Part shown: piece by piece, positions 41,850 through 55,865 of the stretch
How the letters are laid out: every line of letters starts with the position of its first letter
How positions within the stretch are numbered: position 1 is the first letter of the stretch
Assembly: GCF_003417535.1 (NCBI RefSeq)
Contig: NZ_QVLS01000001.1
Span: 1-64,000, forward strand
Reading direction: 5' to 3'
DNA from: Hydrogenophaga borbori
GTDB taxonomy: Bacteria > Pseudomonadota > Gammaproteobacteria > Burkholderiales > Burkholderiaceae_C
DNA: 64,000 nt
Position numbers and translations under genes: made by a program
Notes under the pieces: generated by a model
The model's database searches: none
What the model was told of the DNA's origin: nothing
Seen by the model: the letters and a program-made list of their open reading frames with translations, nothing else

Positions 41850-43334
41850 TCAGCCGCCCAGCGTGAAGTACACCGTGGCGCCCCGGCCCACCTCGCCCTG
41901 GGCCCAGATCTCGCCGCCGTGGCGCTGCACGATGCGCTGCGCGATGCTCAGCCCCAGGCCCGAGCCGCCGTAGTGCTGCTCGTCGTGCAGGCGGAAGAAG
42001 GCGCCGAAGAGCTTGTCGGCGTGGACCATATCGAAGCCGCATCCGTTGTCGCGCACGAAGTACACCACCCGCCCGTCCTCCTCCTGCCGGCCGATCTCGA
42101 TGAGGCCCTGGTCCCGCCCGCGCGTGAACTTCCAGGCGTTGCGCATGAGGTTGTCGATCACGCTGCGGATCAGGGCGTGGTCGGCCTGCACGCGCAGGCC
42201 CTCGGCCACCTCGACGCGCATCTCGCGCCCGGGTTCGGCCTCGCGCAGGGCGCGCTCCACCTCGCGCGCCTGCGCGCCCAGGTCCACCTCGGCGCGGTAC
42301 AGCGGCGCGCGCGACAGCTTGGACAGGCTCAGCAGCGCATCGATGAGTTCGCCCATGCGGTGCGCCGCGTGCGACATGCGATCGAGCATGCGGCGGCCGT
42401 CCTCGCCCAGCGCGGCGCCGTGGGTTTCGGCCAGGATCTGTCCCAGGCCCGAAATGGCGCGGATCGGTGAGCGCAGGTCGTGCGCGGCGGTGTGGCTGAA
42501 GGCTTCCAGCTCGCGCACGTGCTGGCGCAACTCGGCGGTGCGCTCCAGCACGCGGTCTTCGAGTTCTTCGTTGACGCGCTGCATCGCCAGGCGGGCCTGT
42601 TCGCGCTCCGTGACGTCCTGCACCACGCCGCGAACCCGGCCGTCCGGATCGGCCACGGTGTCGAGTTGCAGCCAGCGGTGGCCGCCGTCCATGGCCCGCG
42701 CGCGCAGGGTGTGGCGCCGCGGCCCGGGCTGCGCCCAGTCGTCCCCCAGGCGCTCGCGCTCGGCCTCGTCCAGCCGCTCCAACAGGGCCGACAGCGGGTG
42801 CTCCCCGGCCGGGTCCAGTCCCAGCCGCTCGGCCGGCGGCCCGCTCAGGCGCAGGCGGTCGGCCGCGGGCAGGCAGTCGATCAGCCCCATGGCCGCGGCG
42901 TCCAGCGACTGGCGCAGCAACGCCTGGCTCTCGCTCAGCGCCGATTGCATCGCGTGGCGCTCCAGGGCCATCTGCACGGTGGCGTGCAGCTCGCGTTCGG
43001 AGAAGGGCTTGATGAGATAGCCGTAGGGCCGCGTGCGGCGCGCGCGCTCCAGCGTGGTGTCTTCCGAGTACGCGGTGAGGTAGATGATGGGCAGATCGAA
43101 GTCGCGGTTGAGCGCGCGGGCCAGCTCGATGCCGTCCATGTCGCCCTTGATGTGGATGTCCATGAGCACCAGGTCGGGCCGCTCGCGCGAGACCAGCGCC
43201 AGGCCCTCGGCGCCCGATTCGGCCAGGCCGGTGATGCGGTAGCCCATGTGCTGCAGCCGCTGCTGCAGGTTGAAGGCGACGATGCCTTCGTCTTCCACGA
43301 TCAGGATCTTCGATGCACTCGCCGCTGCCGTCAT
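41850..43334 (-). CDS. Hybrid response regulator-sensor histidine kinase (REC-PAS-HisKA-HATPase)
   Basis: A 494-aa soluble protein. The N-terminal receiver domain (residues 8-125) has phospho-acceptor Asp59 (LVLMDIHIKG) and the conserved KPF. A PAS-like segment covers about 135-250, a short coiled coil 250-275, then HisKA with His285 (AAHDLRSPI), and an HATPase domain with NLMRNAWKF, DNGCGFD and GGSGLGL. The receiver at the front suggests it is phosphorylated by another kinase, most likely the one encoded just upstream, whose stop overlaps this start by four bases. No membrane segment is present. Confidence 0.88.
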   Translation of the reverse strand: MTAAASASKILIVEDEGIVAFNLQQRLQHMGYRITGLAESGAEGLALVSRERPDLVLMDIHIKGDMDGIELARALNRDFDLPIIYLTAYSEDTTLERARRTRPYGYLIKPFSERELHATVQMALERHAMQSALSESQALLRQSLDAAAMGLIDCLPAADRLRLSGPPAERLGLDPAGEHPLSALLERLDEAERERLGDDWAQPGPRRHTLRARAMDGGHRWLQLDTVADPDGRVRGVVQDVTEREQARLAMQRVNEELEDRVLERTAELRQHVRELEAFSHTAAHDLRSPIRAISGLGQILAETHGAALGEDGRRMLDRMSHAAHRMGELIDALLSLSKLSRAPLYRAEVDLGAQAREVERALREAEPGREMRVEVAEGLRVQADHALIRSVIDNLMRNAWKFTRGRDQGLIEIGRQEEDGRVVYFVRDNGCGFDMVHADKLFGAFFRLHDEQHYGGSGLGLSIAQRIVQRHGGEIWAQGEVGRGATVYFTLGG

Positions 43335-44359
43335 GCCTCCGCCTCCAGGTCGAAGCGCAGCGTGAACCGCGTGGGGTTCGCGCGCTGGATGTCCAAGCTG
43401 CCGTTGAGCTGTCGCGTGAGCAGCTGCACAAGCTGCAGCCCCAGCGTGGTGGTCTGTTCGAGGTCGAGCGTGCCGGGGATGGCGTGGCCGTCGTTGCTGA
43501 CGGACAGCTCGATCGTGCGCTCGCCATGCTGCTGCACGGACACCGTGATCTGCCCACCGCGCCCTTGCGTGAAGCCGTGCTTGAGCGCGTTGCTCACCAG
43601 CTCGTTGATGACCAGGCCGCAGGGGATGGCCTCGTTGATGGGCAGCTTGACCTCGTGCGCGTCGATGGCGATGGACACCAGGCCCGCCACCGAGCGGTAG
43701 GACTCGGTCAGGCTGGGCAGCAGCTCGTCGAGGAAGCGCTGGAAATCGACGCGCGCGAAGTTGCGCGACTGGTACAGCGTCTGGTGGATCAGCGACATCG
43801 AGCGGATGCGGTTCTGGCTGTCGCGCAGCACCTCCACCACCTCGTGGTCGGCCAGCTTGAGGGCCTGCAGGTCGAGCAGGCTGTGGATCACCTGCAGGTT
43901 GTTCTTCACGCGGTGGTGCACCTCGCGCAGCAGCAGGTCCTTCTGCGTGAGCGCGTCCTGGATGCGCTTTTCGGCCTGTTTGCGTTCCGACAGGTCCAGG
44001 ATCACCGACAGGATCATGGGCCCCTCGTCGGTTTCCACCGGGTTGATGCCGATTTCCACCGGGAACTCGCTGCCGTCCTTGCGCAGGCCGCTCAGGTCGC
44101 GGCCCAGGCCCATGGGGCGCGCACTGGTCTCGGCCAGGAAGCCCTGGCGGTAGTGCGGGTGCGCGGCGCGAAAGCGCTGGGGGATGAGGGCCTCGACGGG
44201 TTGGCCGATGAGCTCGCTGGCTTCGTAGCCGAACGTGGTCTCGGCGAGCTGGTTGAGGCGTGTGATCTGGCCGCGCTGGTTCACCACGATCATGGCCACA
44301 GGCATGCGGTGGAACGCCTGGCCCAGGTAGTCGTCGAGTTCGATTCGGTTGCCGGGCAT
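43331..44359 (-). CDS. PAS-domain sensor histidine kinase (HisKA_2 type)
   Basis: A 342-aa cytosolic kinase. The N-terminal PAS domain (residues 10-125) has GRDLSGLRKDGSEFPVEIGI. Residues 138-215 form a HisKA_2 dimerisation domain with REVHHRVKNNLQ (His148/149), and the C-terminal HATPase has NELVSNALKHGF and the LGLQLV end. This class often signals to receiver-only or receiver-first partners. AGGAGG lies nine bases before ATG 44359, which decides it over an ATG eight codons earlier. The two kinase genes form an overlapping pair. Confidence 0.88.
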   Translation of the reverse strand: MPGNRIELDDYLGQAFHRMPVAMIVVNQRGQITRLNQLAETTFGYEASELIGQPVEALIPQRFRAAHPHYRQGFLAETSARPMGLGRDLSGLRKDGSEFPVEIGINPVETDEGPMILSVILDLSERKQAEKRIQDALTQKDLLLREVHHRVKNNLQVIHSLLDLQALKLADHEVVEVLRDSQNRIRSMSLIHQTLYQSRNFARVDFQRFLDELLPSLTESYRSVAGLVSIAIDAHEVKLPINEAIPCGLVINELVSNALKHGFTQGRGGQITVSVQQHGERTIELSVSNDGHAIPGTLDLEQTTTLGLQLVQLLTRQLNGSLDIQRANPTRFTLRFDLEAEA

Positions 44360-44554
44360 GCCAAACGTTCCTCCTCGGTGCATGTTATGTCACCAAACGT
44401 ATCGGCTCAAGCGGGGCAGAGATTGAGCCCGTCGTGACCCCGCTCATTGCGCAAGGCGTCACGGCGCCGGGCTGTCCCACAAAGGGTTAACCCTTGTCCT
44501 TGGATCGGTGGCGCAGCGGGCGATGCCCCGGTGTGGGCGCCGGCCCGGTGGGGC
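44360..44554. other. Gap between dbpA and the kinase pair
   Basis: These 195 bases should contain the dbpA terminator and the kinase promoter. The only notable element is the perfect 14-bp palindrome AAGGGTTAACCCTT at 44482-44495. No clear T-tailed hairpin or -35/-10 pair was found. A few palindromes of this size are expected by chance in 64 kb. Confidence 0.3.
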
Positions 44555-45949
<1,395 letters not shown>

Positions 45950-45975
45950 CCCCGGATTGTCCGGGTTCGCCCCGT

Positions 45976-46839
45976 TCAGGGTCCGAGCAGGGCGTCCAGC
46001 TCGGCCTGGGTGAAGCCCGCCGCCCGTCGGGCGGTGTCGTTGAACGGCGGCCTCAGCCGCGGCGCGGCGTGCTCGCGCGCCAGCACGCGGTAGTGCGCCA
46101 CCGGCTCCAGCCCGCGCTGCGCGCACAGCCAGGCGTACCAGCGGTTGCCCACGGCCACGTGGCCGATTTCGTCGCGCAGGATGGTGTCCAGGATCTCGAC
46201 CGCGCGCTGCGCTTCCTGCTTGACCTCGCGCGCCGTCACCTGGCGCAGGCGCGACTGGATCAGCGGCGTGGCGTCCAGGCCGCGCGCCTCCAGGGTGCGC
46301 GGCACCAGGGCCATGCGCGCCAGCGGGTCGTGCTGGGTCTTCACGCACATCTCCCACAGGCCGTTGTGGGCGGGGAAGTCGCCGTAGTCGTGGCCCAGTG
46401 CCTGCAGCAACTCGCGCAGCAGGCCGAAGTGCGTGGCCTCTTCGTGCGCCACCTGCAGCCACTGGCGGTAGAAGTCCAGCGGCAGGCCGGGGAAGCGCCA
46501 CAGCGCGTCCAGCGCCAGGTCGATGGCGTTGAACTCGATGTGCGCGATGGCGTGCAGCAGGGCCGCCAGGCCGTCGCGCGTGAAGGGCGAGCGCTGGGCC
46601 ACGGCCTGCGGCGGCACGAGTTCGGGGCGCGCCGGGCGGCCGGGCAGGGTGGCGCTGGCCAAGGGGGCGATGGGCGCCTGCGCGGCCCAGGCCGCCCCGT
46701 CCTGCGCGCCCAGGGCGCGCCAGCGCGCCCACAGCGCCTGCGCCGCCGCCGCCTTGGCCGTGGGATCGGCCGTGCACAGGGCCTCCAGGGCCTGCTCGCG
46801 CAGGCTGGCGGGCGTCTTGGCGGGTACGGTGAGGGGCAT
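45976..46839 (-). CDS. DUF455 ferritin-like protein
   Basis: A 287-aa protein of DUF455, a ferritin-like di-iron superfamily. The metal-binding pattern is visible as [12 protein letters not shown] near residue 100, then [10 protein letters not shown] near 132, and [14 protein letters not shown] near 228: paired Glu and ExxH motifs in a four-helix bundle. The function is unproven; related proteins include tRNA-hydroxylase-like enzymes. It is divergent from a gamma-carbonic anhydrase across 48 bases and is followed by dbpA in the same direction. Confidence 0.82.
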   Translation of the reverse strand: MPLTVPAKTPASLREQALEALCTADPTAKAAAAQALWARWRALGAQDGAAWAAQAPIAPLASATLPGRPARPELVPPQAVAQRSPFTRDGLAALLHAIAHIEFNAIDLALDALWRFPGLPLDFYRQWLQVAHEEATHFGLLRELLQALGHDYGDFPAHNGLWEMCVKTQHDPLARMALVPRTLEARGLDATPLIQSRLRQVTAREVKQEAQRAVEILDTILRDEIGHVAVGNRWYAWLCAQRGLEPVAHYRVLAREHAAPRLRPPFNDTARRAAGFTQAELDALLGP

Positions 46840-46887
46840 CCCTACAATTCTAGGTTTCGACACCCGAGCACCCGAGGAGACCGCCGC

Positions 46888-47412
46888 ATGGCTTTGTACG
46901 AACTCGATGGCGTGGCGCCGACGATGGCCGATTCGGCCTGGGTCGCGGACAGCGCGCAAGTCATGGGCAACGTGCACCTGCACGAAGACAGCAGCGTCTG
47001 GTTCGGCGCGGTGCTGCGCGGCGACACCGAGACCATCACCGTCGGCCAGGGCAGCAATGTGCAGGACGGCACGGTGATGCACGCCGACTACGGCTTCCCG
47101 CTGGTGGTGGGCGAGCGCGTGACCATCGGCCACCAGGTGATGCTGCACGGCTGCACCATCGGCGACGAGTCGCTGATCGGCATCGGCGCCACCGTGCTCA
47201 ATGGCGCGAGGATCGGCAAGAACTGCCTGGTGGGCGCGCGCGCCCTGGTGACCGAGGGCAAGGAATTCCCCGACGGCTCCATGATCCTGGGCAGCCCCGC
47301 CAAGGTGGTGCGCCAGCTCACGCCCGAGCAGATCGAGGGCCTGCGCCGCAGCGCGGCCCACTACATCGAGAACGCCCAGCGCTACCGCAAGGGCTTGAAA
47401 AAGACCGGCTGA
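46888..47412 (+). CDS. Gamma-carbonic anhydrase-family protein
   Basis: A 174-aa left-handed beta-helix protein built from hexapeptide repeats ([22 protein letters not shown] is split as [10 protein letters not shown] and [12 protein letters not shown]). The three zinc histidines are present in [23 protein letters not shown]. Such YrdA/PaaY-type proteins may act as carbonic anhydrases or thioesterases. The N-terminus [11 protein letters not shown] and a CGAGGAGA purine stretch before the ATG fix the start. A TACAAT (-10-like) lies at 46843-46848. Confidence 0.88.
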   Translation: MALYELDGVAPTMADSAWVADSAQVMGNVHLHEDSSVWFGAVLRGDTETITVGQGSNVQDGTVMHADYGFPLVVGERVTIGHQVMLHGCTIGDESLIGIGATVLNGARIGKNCLVGARALVTEGKEFPDGSMILGSPAKVVRQLTPEQIEGLRRSAAHYIENAQRYRKGLKKTG

Positions 47413-47446
47413 GCGCCACCTGTGCCGCTTTGGTCGAAGGAACCCC

Positions 47447-48424
47447 GTGTCCGAGCTCCACAAATTCGTGTTTGAAGGCCTGCCGGTGCGCGGCATGCTG
47501 GTGCGCATCACCGACGCCTGGCAGGAGATCCTGCAGCGCCGCGCGCAGGCCGGCGGCTACCCCGCGGCCGTGACCGAGCTGCTCGGCGAGATGACGGCCG
47601 CGGCCACGCTGATGCAGGCCAACATCAAATTCAACGGCGCCCTGGTCATGCAGATCCATGGCGACGGCCCGGTGAAGCTGGCCGTGGCCGAGGTGCAGCC
47701 CGACCTGAGCCTGCGCGCCACCGCGACGGTGGCCGGCGAGGTGGCGGACGACGCGCCCCTGTCGCACATGGTCAACGCCACCAACCAGGGCCGTTGCGCG
47801 ATCACGCTCGACCCGAAGGACCGCCAGCCCGGCCAGCAGCCCTACCAGGGGGTGGTGCCGCTGTTCGGTGACCGCCGCGAGAAGCTGGAAAAGCTCAGCG
47901 AGGTGATCGAGCACTACATGCTGCAGAGCGAGCAACTCGACACCAAGCTGGTGCTGGCGGCGAACGACAAGATGGCCGCCGGCCTGCTGATCCAGCGCCT
48001 GCCGCTGCAGGGCGAGGCCAACCTGGCCGGCCAGTCGCAGCAGCGCGACGAGGACCAGATCGGCCGCAACGAGGACTACCAGCGCATCGCGATCCTGGCC
48101 AGCAGCCTCAAGCGCGAAGAGCTGCTGGGGCTCGATGCCGACACCATCCTGCACCGCCTGTTCTGGGAAGAGAACCTGCGCCGCTTCGACCCGCTGCTGG
48201 CCGGCGCGGGACCCCGCTTCGCCTGCACCTGCTCGCGCGAGCGCGTGGGCGGCATGCTGCGTTCGCTCGGGCGCGAGGAGATCGAGTCCATCCTGGAAGA
48301 GCAGGGGCAGGTGGAGGTCAACTGCGATTTCTGCGGCGCGCAATACACCTTCGATCCGGTGGATGCGGCGCAGGTGTTCCTGCAGCCGCTGGCGCAGCCG
48401 CCCGGGACCGATCGGCCGCAGTGA
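47447..48424 (+). CDS. hslO: Hsp33 redox-regulated chaperonin
   Basis: A 325-aa holdase chaperone activated by oxidation. The zinc site uses Cys260-x-Cys262 and Cys293-x2-Cys296, the standard CxC...CxxC pattern. The N-terminal domain has FEGLPVRGMLVRI and LLGEMTAAATLMQANIKF. The start is GTG at 47447, 34 bases after the carbonic-anhydrase gene, with AAGGAA upstream. It converges with the P-loop gene three bases after its stop. Confidence 0.93.
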   Translation: MSELHKFVFEGLPVRGMLVRITDAWQEILQRRAQAGGYPAAVTELLGEMTAAATLMQANIKFNGALVMQIHGDGPVKLAVAEVQPDLSLRATATVAGEVADDAPLSHMVNATNQGRCAITLDPKDRQPGQQPYQGVVPLFGDRREKLEKLSEVIEHYMLQSEQLDTKLVLAANDKMAAGLLIQRLPLQGEANLAGQSQQRDEDQIGRNEDYQRIAILASSLKREELLGLDADTILHRLFWEENLRRFDPLLAGAGPRFACTCSRERVGGMLRSLGREEIESILEEQGQVEVNCDFCGAQYTFDPVDAAQVFLQPLAQPPGTDRPQ

Positions 48425-48427
48425 TCC

Positions 48428-48955
48428 TCAGCCGCCGCCGCGGCGCGCGAGCAGGGCGCTGAACAGCCGGTGCTCGCAGTCGGGGTCGCTGCAGGCCTCG
48501 CAGGCCCAGCGGCCCGAACCGTCGCGCAGCAGGGGGTCGTCGGGCAGCAGCTCGCGGCCCAGGGCGGCCCCCACGGCGCGCAGCGCGGCCTGCAGGCGCC
48601 GCGCGCCGTGGCCATAAACCGTCTGGAAGCCGATGCCCGCGCCTTGCAGCTCGCGGCGCAACAGGGTGTCGGTGGCCTCGCGCACGGCGGGGCTGTCGCT
48701 GAACCGGCCGCCGGGTTCCCAGGGCAGATCCAGGCCCATCAGCAGCGTCAGGCCGATGCGGCGCTGCGCGGCCAGGGCTTCGGGCCAGAGTCCGCGGTCA
48801 TTGAAACGAAGCTCGTTGTGGGCCGCCGCCATCAGCGCGGTGGCGTCGGCGATCACGACCCCGGCGATGCCCCGCGCGTCCAGGGCCTCGCGCAATTGGC
48901 GCGCCAGCGTGCGCTTGCCGGTGAGCGGCCCGCCGAGCAGTGCCACCGTGAGCAT
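48428..48955 (-). CDS. P-loop ATPase with C-terminal Cys cluster (NadR/AAA-like)
   Basis: A 175-aa protein whose N-terminus is a Walker A motif GGPLTGKRT (residues 8-16) in a small NadR-kinase-like or AAA-like fold. A possible DxP switch follows in MGLDLPWEPGGRFSD. The C-terminus carries CEACSDPDCEHRLF, a three-cysteine plus histidine cluster that could bind zinc. I do not recognise a characterised family. It lies 35 bases downstream of ftsB on the same strand, at the end of the pyrG-kdsA-eno-ftsB run. Confidence 0.65.
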   Translation of the reverse strand: MLTVALLGGPLTGKRTLARQLREALDARGIAGVVIADATALMAAAHNELRFNDRGLWPEALAAQRRIGLTLLMGLDLPWEPGGRFSDSPAVREATDTLLRRELQGAGIGFQTVYGHGARRLQAALRAVGAALGRELLPDDPLLRDGSGRWACEACSDPDCEHRLFSALLARRGGG

Positions 48956-48990
48956 GGGACGGCCAGGGAAGGGCGCCGATCCGCGGCGGA

Positions 48991-49266
48991 TCAGCGCGCG
49001 ATCTGCACGAAAACCTCGTTGGGCTTGACCATGCCGAGGTCTTGGCGCGCCAACTCCTCGACCATCTCCAGCCCTTCCTGGAGGTCGCGCAGCTCGCTGG
49101 CGATCTGCGCGTTGCGCTGCCGCGCCAGCTCGTTCGCCTCCAGCTGGGCGGCCAGGTCGCGGCGCAGCTGCGCCACCTGCGGCACGCTGCCCCGGCCGAA
49201 CCAGAGCTGCGCGTGCAGCACCAGCAGCAGCGCGACCAGCAGGCCGGGGATCAGGCGGTTGGCCAT
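48991..49266 (-). CDS. ftsB: Cell division protein FtsB
   Basis: A 91-aa bitopic protein of the divisome FtsQLB complex. A short cytoplasmic N-terminus is followed by one membrane helix (LIPGLLVALLLVLHAQLW), then a periplasmic coiled coil rich in Leu, Ala and Arg heptads (residues 28-75). It begins 14 bases after eno, the standard proteobacterial linkage. Confidence 0.9.
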   Translation of the reverse strand: MANRLIPGLLVALLLVLHAQLWFGRGSVPQVAQLRRDLAAQLEANELARQRNAQIASELRDLQEGLEMVEELARQDLGMVKPNEVFVQIAR

Positions 49267-49280
49267 CGGGGGCGTGGCGG

Positions 49281-50567
<1,287 letters not shown>

Positions 50568-50612
50568 TCAAGGGTCCTCAGGTTCGGAAAGTCAAAGAAA
50601 ATTGGGCGCGGC

Positions 50613-51470
50613 TCAGGCGTTGAAGCGGTCCTCGAGGTAGCCGTTCCTTTTGGTCACGGCGTCGAGCGCGAGCAGGGTTTCGAGCAGCGCGGGCATGTGC
50701 TTGAGCGGCACGGCGTTCGGGCCGTCGCTCAAGGCCTTGGCCGGGTCGGGGTGGGTTTCCATGAACAGGCCGGACACGCCGACCGCCACGGCGGCGCGCG
50801 CCAGCACGGGCACGAACTCGCGCTGGCCGCCCGAGCTGGTGCCTTGCCCGCCGGGCAGCTGCACGCTGTGGGTGGCGTCGAACACCACCGGCGCGCCGGT
50901 CTCGCGCATGATGGCCAGGGCCCGCATGTCGGAGACGAGGTTGTTGTAGCCGAAGCTCGCGCCGCGCTCGCAGGCGAGGAAGCTGTCCTCGGGCAGGCCG
51001 GCGTCGCGGGCCGCGTCGCGGGCCTTGTCGATCACGTTCTTCATGTCGTGCGGCGCGAGGAACTGGCCCTTCTTGATGTTCACCGGCCGTCCGCTCTGCG
51101 CCACGGCGCGGATGAAGTCGGTCTGGCGGCACAGGAAGGCCGGCGTCTGCAGCACGTCGCACACGGCGGCGGCGGGGGCGATGTCGTCCTCGCTGTGCAC
51201 GTCGGTGATGACGGGCACGCCGAGCTGCGCCTTGACCTTGGCCAGCACCGCCAGGCCCGCCTCGCGGCCAGGGCCGCGGAAGCTCTTGCCGCTGCTGCGG
51301 TTGGCCTTGTCGAAGCTGCTCTTGAAGATGAAGGGGATGCCCAGCGAGCCGGTGATCTCCTTCAGCCGCCCGGCCACGTCCATCTGCAGCTGCTCGGACT
51401 CGATGACACAGGGGCCGGCGATGAGGAAGAAGGGCTTGTCCAGGCCGACGTCGAAACCGCAGAGCTTCAT
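50613..51470 (-). CDS. kdsA: 3-deoxy-8-phosphooctulonate (KDO-8-P) synthase
   Basis: A 285-aa TIM-barrel enzyme condensing phosphoenolpyruvate with arabinose 5-phosphate for lipopolysaccharide core synthesis. Diagnostic segments are [49 protein letters not shown] and [11 protein letters not shown]. It lies 22 bases after pyrG and 48 before eno. Confidence 0.96.
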   Translation of the reverse strand: MKLCGFDVGLDKPFFLIAGPCVIESEQLQMDVAGRLKEITGSLGIPFIFKSSFDKANRSSGKSFRGPGREAGLAVLAKVKAQLGVPVITDVHSEDDIAPAAAVCDVLQTPAFLCRQTDFIRAVAQSGRPVNIKKGQFLAPHDMKNVIDKARDAARDAGLPEDSFLACERGASFGYNNLVSDMRALAIMRETGAPVVFDATHSVQLPGGQGTSSGGQREFVPVLARAAVAVGVSGLFMETHPDPAKALSDGPNAVPLKHMPALLETLLALDAVTKRNGYLEDRFNA

Positions 51471-51492
51471 CGTGGGGCTCTCCGTCGGGGCC

Positions 51493-54494
<3,002 letters not shown>

Positions 54495-54519
54495 GCAGCG
54501 GCTCCCGCGCCCTTGGCGC

Positions 54520-55785
54520 TCAGGCCTGGATCGCCGAACGCGCGGTGGGCGCCAGCCTGTGGTGGCGCGCCGGGCGATCGAGCCATGGCGCCAGCGCCGC
54601 CTGCGCGTCGCGGTCCCAGGCGCCGCTGCGCTCGAAGGCGTTTAGCGAGGGCAGGTCGGGAAACAGGGCAAAGCCCACCAACACCGGCTTCCCCTCCCGC
54701 ACGGGCAGGCGAGGAAAATCGTTCGGCGCCTCGTCGGTGACGTACCAGCCGAGGACGTGCGCGCCACCCTTCCGCAGGCACGGCGACAGGGTGTCGCGGC
54801 AGAGGCTCAGCAGCGCCGCACCGGCCGTCTCGCGCAGGGGCAGCACGCTGACCCGCAGCAGGCCCGGCGCGGTCGTCTGCCCCGTGGACTGCGGGCGGCG
54901 GCGGCCCTGCATCGAGAGGCCCGAGCCCGGCCAAGCCGGGCGCAGCAGCAGCACGTCGTCGGAGTCGACCATGGTGGCGTTGGCCGCGCCGCCGTGCTGT
55001 CGCCAGACGGGGCCGCCATAGAACGCCGCCAATCCCCTGGTGCGGCTGTCCCTGTCGGCAAAGCCGCGCAGCCAGACGAAGTGGTCGGGCGCATCGAGGT
55101 CGCGGAACTGGCCCATCACGGCCATGGCCAGTGCTTCCTGCGGTTCGACCAGGGCCCGCTCGAACAGCTCGATCAATGTGTCGCGCTGGCCCGGATGAAG
55201 GGTGTACCGGCGCAACTCGACCACCTGGCAGTCGAGGCCGAGGGCGGGTGGCGGCGCCGGTTCGGCCGGGGACGGGGCCTCGCGCTCAAAGTCCATGACC
55301 CAGTTGACCTCCCAGCTGCGCCCGCCGTCGTCGGAGAAGGCCTGCTGCCAGCGCGCCCGCTCGCTGCCCCAGCGCTGCCAATGGAAGCGCACGCGGACCG
55401 TGCGTCCCTCGAACCGGTCCTCGCCCTCGAACAGGCCTTCGCTTCCCTGGAAGCGGCCGACCACCGGGGCGCCGAGCTGCCCCGTCGCGGGGTCGATGCC
55501 TCCGCCTTCGTTGGTGACCCAGTAGATGCTCCAGAGGTTGGTCGCCGGGTTGAACAGGCGCAGCGACATGCCCACCCAGCCCGGTTTCCAGGTCGGCGCG
55601 ACCAGGGTATCGAAGTTGATCACGCCGCCCGGCAGGTGCTGGTTGGTGGTGGAGGCGGTGAAGGTTTCCCATTCGTCGCTGCCCTGCAGGCGCTGTTTCA
55701 GGCGCCGCTGGCGGGTGGTCCAGTGGCCGACCAGGAAATCGAAGTCCTGCTTCGCGCTCGTTGCGCCGGGGTCTGGGGTGTTCAT
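54520..55785 (-). CDS. DUF1579-like / NIPSNAP-like multidomain protein
   Basis: A 421-aa cytosolic protein with three apparent parts. Residues 10-165 resemble DUF1579-type lipocalin-like proteins (FDFLVGHWTTRQRRL, PATNLWSIYWV, FEGRTVRVRFHW). Residues 180-280 match a NIPSNAP/ABM-like barrel (VVELRRYTLHPGQRDTLIELF). Residues 300-410 look like a second, divergent copy of that fold (LLRVSVLPLRETAGAALLSL). No catalytic role is known. It is divergent from a WYL regulator with a palindromic operator-like site between them, so it is probably that regulator's target. Confidence 0.7.
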   Translation of the reverse strand: MNTPDPGATSAKQDFDFLVGHWTTRQRRLKQRLQGSDEWETFTASTTNQHLPGGVINFDTLVAPTWKPGWVGMSLRLFNPATNLWSIYWVTNEGGGIDPATGQLGAPVVGRFQGSEGLFEGEDRFEGRTVRVRFHWQRWGSERARWQQAFSDDGGRSWEVNWVMDFEREAPSPAEPAPPPALGLDCQVVELRRYTLHPGQRDTLIELFERALVEPQEALAMAVMGQFRDLDAPDHFVWLRGFADRDSRTRGLAAFYGGPVWRQHGGAANATMVDSDDVLLLRPAWPGSGLSMQGRRRPQSTGQTTAPGLLRVSVLPLRETAGAALLSLCRDTLSPCLRKGGAHVLGWYVTDEAPNDFPRLPVREGKPVLVGFALFPDLPSLNAFERSGAWDRDAQAALAPWLDRPARHHRLAPTARSAIQA

Positions 55786-55836
55786 GGTGTGCCTGCCTGG
55801 TGGTGATGAAGGAAGGGCGATGCTGGCACCACCAAT

Positions 55837-55853
55837 ATGACAAGGGGTGTCAT
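55837..55853. promoter_or_regulatory. Palindromic operator candidate for the WYL regulator
   Basis: ATGACA (55837-55842) and TGTCAT (55848-55853) form a perfect 6-bp inverted repeat with a 5-bp spacer, 13 bases before the regulator's start codon and 51 bases from the divergent start. Its position in an 80-base divergent gap fits an operator shared by both genes. Confidence 0.6.
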
Positions 55854-55865
55854 GATTGGGCGGCC

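Noticed and set aside
44482-44495. Perfect 14-bp palindrome AAGGGTTAACCCTT as an operator
   Set aside because: Several such palindromes are expected by chance in 64 kb; there is no second copy or promoter beside it.
46817-46848. TTGGCG and TACAAT as a promoter for the gamma-carbonic anhydrase
   Set aside because: The spacing is 20 bases, too long for sigma-70; only the -10-like box is mentioned in the gene entry.
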